From: Clostridiales bacterium
GTDB lineage: Bacteria > Bacillota > Clostridia > Christensenellales > CAG-917
DNA length: 6,242 nucleotides
Reading direction: 5' to 3'
Assembly (NCBI GenBank): GCA_012800805.1
Contig: JAAZIO010000099.1
Location: forward strand, 1-6,242
How positions within the stretch are numbered: the first letter of the stretch is position 1; every line of letters starts with the position of its first letter. Of the stretch, positions 4,175 through 6,242 are shown in pieces. The notes beneath the pieces were generated by a model that saw only the letters and a list, made by a program, of their open reading frames with translations, was not told the origin of the DNA and did no database searches. The translations under genes and the position numbers were made by a program.

Positions 4175-6242
4175 ATGGCACATAAACAGGAAAAAGAAAG
4201 CGACATCTTAGAGGCGCTTGACAAATCCAAAATCGTAAAGGTTGAGGTTGAAAACGAGCTTAAAAAGTCTTTTATCGCCTATGCTATGGCGGTCAACGTA
4301 TCGCGTGCGATTCCCGATGTAAGGGACGGCCTAAAGCCCGTTCACAGAAGAATTTTATATTCGATGAACGAGCTGAACCTGACTTCCGACCGCCCTTACC
4401 GCAAGTGCGCGCTTATCGTCGGCGATGTTTTGGGCAAATATCACCCCCACGGCGACAGCTCGGTTTACGACGCGCTGGTGCGCCTTGCGCAGGACTTTTC
4501 AATTGGTTATCCCTTAATCGACGGCCACGGCAACTTCGGCTCCGTTGACGGCGACCCGCCCGCGGCATACCGCTACACCGAGGCAAGGCTCAGCAAAATT
4601 GCCGCGGAGATGATTCGCGACATAGACAAAAAGACGGTAGATTTTTATCCCAACTTCGACGATACAAGAATGCAGCCCAAGGTATTGCCGTCAAGGTTCC
4701 CAAACCTTTTGGTAAACGGCTCGGACGGCATAGCTGTTGGCATGGCGACAAGCATTCCTCCGCACAACCTTGGCGAAGTCATAGACGCGACGATTGCGCT
4801 GATTCGCGACCCCAACATGTCGGTTGATGAACTTATGGAGTTTATTCCCGCGCCGGATTACCCCACGGGCGCTCTGGTCATGGGAAGGGCGGCTATAAGG
4901 CAGGCTTACCGCAATGGCAAAGGCGCCGCGGTCATACGCGCAAAAACAGATATCGAAGAGCTGCCCAACGGAAAGAGCAGGATAGTGATTACCGAAATTC
5001 CCTATCAGGTAAACAAAGCTAAGCTGATTGAAACAATAGCCAACCAGGTGCGCGACAAAAGGCTTGAGGGAATCGCCGACATAATGGAAGAGACCGACAG
5101 GACGGGCATGAGGATAGTAATCGAAACCAAGCGCGACGCCAACGCCCAGGTCGTTTTGAACAAACTCTTTAAACAGACCAATCTGCAAATCACGCAAAGC
5201 ATAATCCTTCTTGCCCTTGTTGACGGCGTGCCCAAAATTTTGAATTTAAAAGAAATCCTTGAGCACTACATCGCCCACCAAGAGGATGTAATTATCCGCC
5301 GCACCAGGTTTGACCTTGAAAGAGCGGAGGAGCGCGAGCATATCTTAAGCGGGCTTGCCATAGCGCTTGCCTCAATCGACGAGGTTATTGAGGTCATCAA
5401 AAAGTCCAAAGACCGCCAAGACGCCATGGACCAGCTTATGAGCCGCTTTGAGCTTAGCGACAAGCAGGCGAACGCGGTTTTGGAAATGAAGCTGCAAAGG
5501 CTGACTTCGCTTGAGGTTGAAAAGGTTATCGAAGAGCTGGAGGAAAAAAGAAAGGAAATTGCGGAATACAAACGCATACTTTCTTCAATCGACGCGGTAA
5601 AAGAAATAATTATTCAAGAGCTTGGCGAGATAAGGGCAAAATACGCCATTCCAAGACGCACCGAGATAAGTTACGACTATAACGAGATAAACATCGCCGA
5701 CCTTATAGAAAAAGAGGACATCGTGGTTACCATGACGCACTTTGGCTATATAAAGCGCATGCCCGTGTCCGAATACAAGAGCCAAAAGAGGGGCGGCATA
5801 GGCATTACGGCACACAAGGCTAAAGAAGAGGACTTTGTGGAAAACCTGTTTATCACAAACACCCACGACGACATACTCTTCTTTACCAACATGGGCAAGG
5901 TGTTCTCGCTCAAGGGCTACGATATCCCCGAGGCGCAGCGCGCGGCAAGGGGAAGGGCGATAATCAACCTTATACAGCTGTCGCCCGAGGAAAAGGTTAC
6001 CGCGGTTCTGCCTTTAAAAGAGGAACAAAGCGGATACCTTGTGCTTGCCACAAAGAACGGCCTTATAAAAAAGACATCGCTTGAGGAATACAGAAGCATA
6101 AAGAGGAACGGCAAGAAGGCAATTACGTTTGTGGACGACGACGAGCTTATTTCCGCCGTCATCACAAGCGGCGAGGATGAGCTTATCGTTGCGTCCTCTG
6201 GAGGCCTCGCTATAAGGTTTGCCGAAAAGAATGTAAGACCTA
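4175..6242 (+). CDS. gyrA: DNA gyrase subunit A (3' end outside window)
   Basis: The breakage-reunion and DNA-wrapping subunit of gyrase is visible for 689 codons with no stop before the window edge. The frame is open from ATG 4175. The winged-helix/DNA-gate region includes [11 protein letters not shown] (54-64), the quinolone-determining stretch [14 protein letters not shown] (89-102), and the catalytic tyrosine Y134 with R133 in AYRYTEAR (131-138). S95 and D99, equivalent to E. coli S83 and D87, are the susceptible-type residues. [15 protein letters not shown] and SIPPHNL mark the following core. EIPYQVNKA lies in the tower region, and [14 protein letters not shown] (431-444) is at the coiled-coil exit gate. 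The C-terminal beta-pinwheel starts after RRTEI (494-498), and its GyrA box reads QKRGGIG (537-543), which marks this as GyrA rather than ParC but lacks the usual basic sixth residue. About 130 residues of a typical Gram-positive GyrA are missing at the edge. Confidence 0.98.
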   Translation, partial: MAHKQEKESDILEALDKSKIVKVEVENELKKSFIAYAMAVNVSRAIPDVRDGLKPVHRRILYSMNELNLTSDRPYRKCALIVGDVLGKYHPHGDSSVYDALVRLAQDFSIGYPLIDGHGNFGSVDGDPPAAYRYTEARLSKIAAEMIRDIDKKTVDFYPNFDDTRMQPKVLPSRFPNLLVNGSDGIAVGMATSIPPHNLGEVIDATIALIRDPNMSVDELMEFIPAPDYPTGALVMGRAAIRQAYRNGKGAAVIRAKTDIEELPNGKSRIVITEIPYQVNKAKLIETIANQVRDKRLEGIADIMEETDRTGMRIVIETKRDANAQVVLNKLFKQTNLQITQSIILLALVDGVPKILNLKEILEHYIAHQEDVIIRRTRFDLERAEEREHILSGLAIALASIDEVIEVIKKSKDRQDAMDQLMSRFELSDKQANAVLEMKLQRLTSLEVEKVIEELEEKRKEIAEYKRILSSIDAVKEIIIQELGEIRAKYAIPRRTEISYDYNEINIADLIEKEDIVVTMTHFGYIKRMPVSEYKSQKRGGIGITAHKAKEEDFVENLFITNTHDDILFFTNMGKVFSLKGYDIPEAQRAARGRAIINLIQLSPEEKVTAVLPLKEEQSGYLVLATKNGLIKKTSLEEYRSIKRNGKKAITFVDDDELISAVITSGEDELIVASSGGLAIRFAEKNVRP

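Noticed and set aside
4691..5197. Minus-strand open frame of 168 codons within gyrA, and the other minus-strand frames in gyrB/gyrA
   Set aside because: These are antisense shadows of highly conserved gyrase coding sequence, without start signals or recognisable products.

Overview
The window looks like chromosomal DNA from a low-G+C Gram-positive bacterium (Bacillota, probably a Clostridia-type lineage). This is inferred from the short GyrB of about 635 residues without the proteobacterial insert, the gyrB-gyrA operon, GGAG-type ribosome binding sites, and AT-rich intergenic DNA around moderately G+C coding sequence. No species can be named from the sequence alone.

Layout, left to right. 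Bases 1-58 are the 3' part of a tRNA-Asn(GTT) gene with encoded CCA, followed at once by a rho-independent terminator. An AT-rich leader with two overlapping extended -10 promoters then leads to a small MmcQ/YjbR-family gene (261-653, +). A strong hairpin at 749-770 ends that gene and also the convergent gene at 777-1790 (-). The convergent gene encodes an atypical extended short-chain dehydrogenase/epimerase whose YxxxK motif reads YxxxR.

A 464-bp divergent intergenic region (1791-2254) carries a minus-strand extended -10 promoter for the dehydrogenase gene and a plus-strand extended -10 promoter for gyrB. Between and around them lie several short direct repeats, a G+C-richer island, phased A-tracts and a 43-bp A/T tract over the gyrB start site. 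The right half is the DNA gyrase operon: complete gyrB (2255-4162), a 12-base gap, and gyrA (4175 to beyond the window end). The 689 visible GyrA codons include the catalytic tyrosine, the coiled-coil/exit gate and the first part of the C-terminal beta-pinwheel.

GyrB (ATPase and TOPRIM) and GyrA (breakage-reunion and DNA wrapping) assemble into the A2B2 gyrase that introduces negative supercoils. The other genes have no evident functional link to gyrase. No mobile element, CRISPR array or clearly new multigene system is visible. The points most worth a second look are the GyrA-box substitution, the glutamine at the aminocoumarin-contact position of GyrB, the YxxxR dehydrogenase, and the repeat-rich divergent control region.
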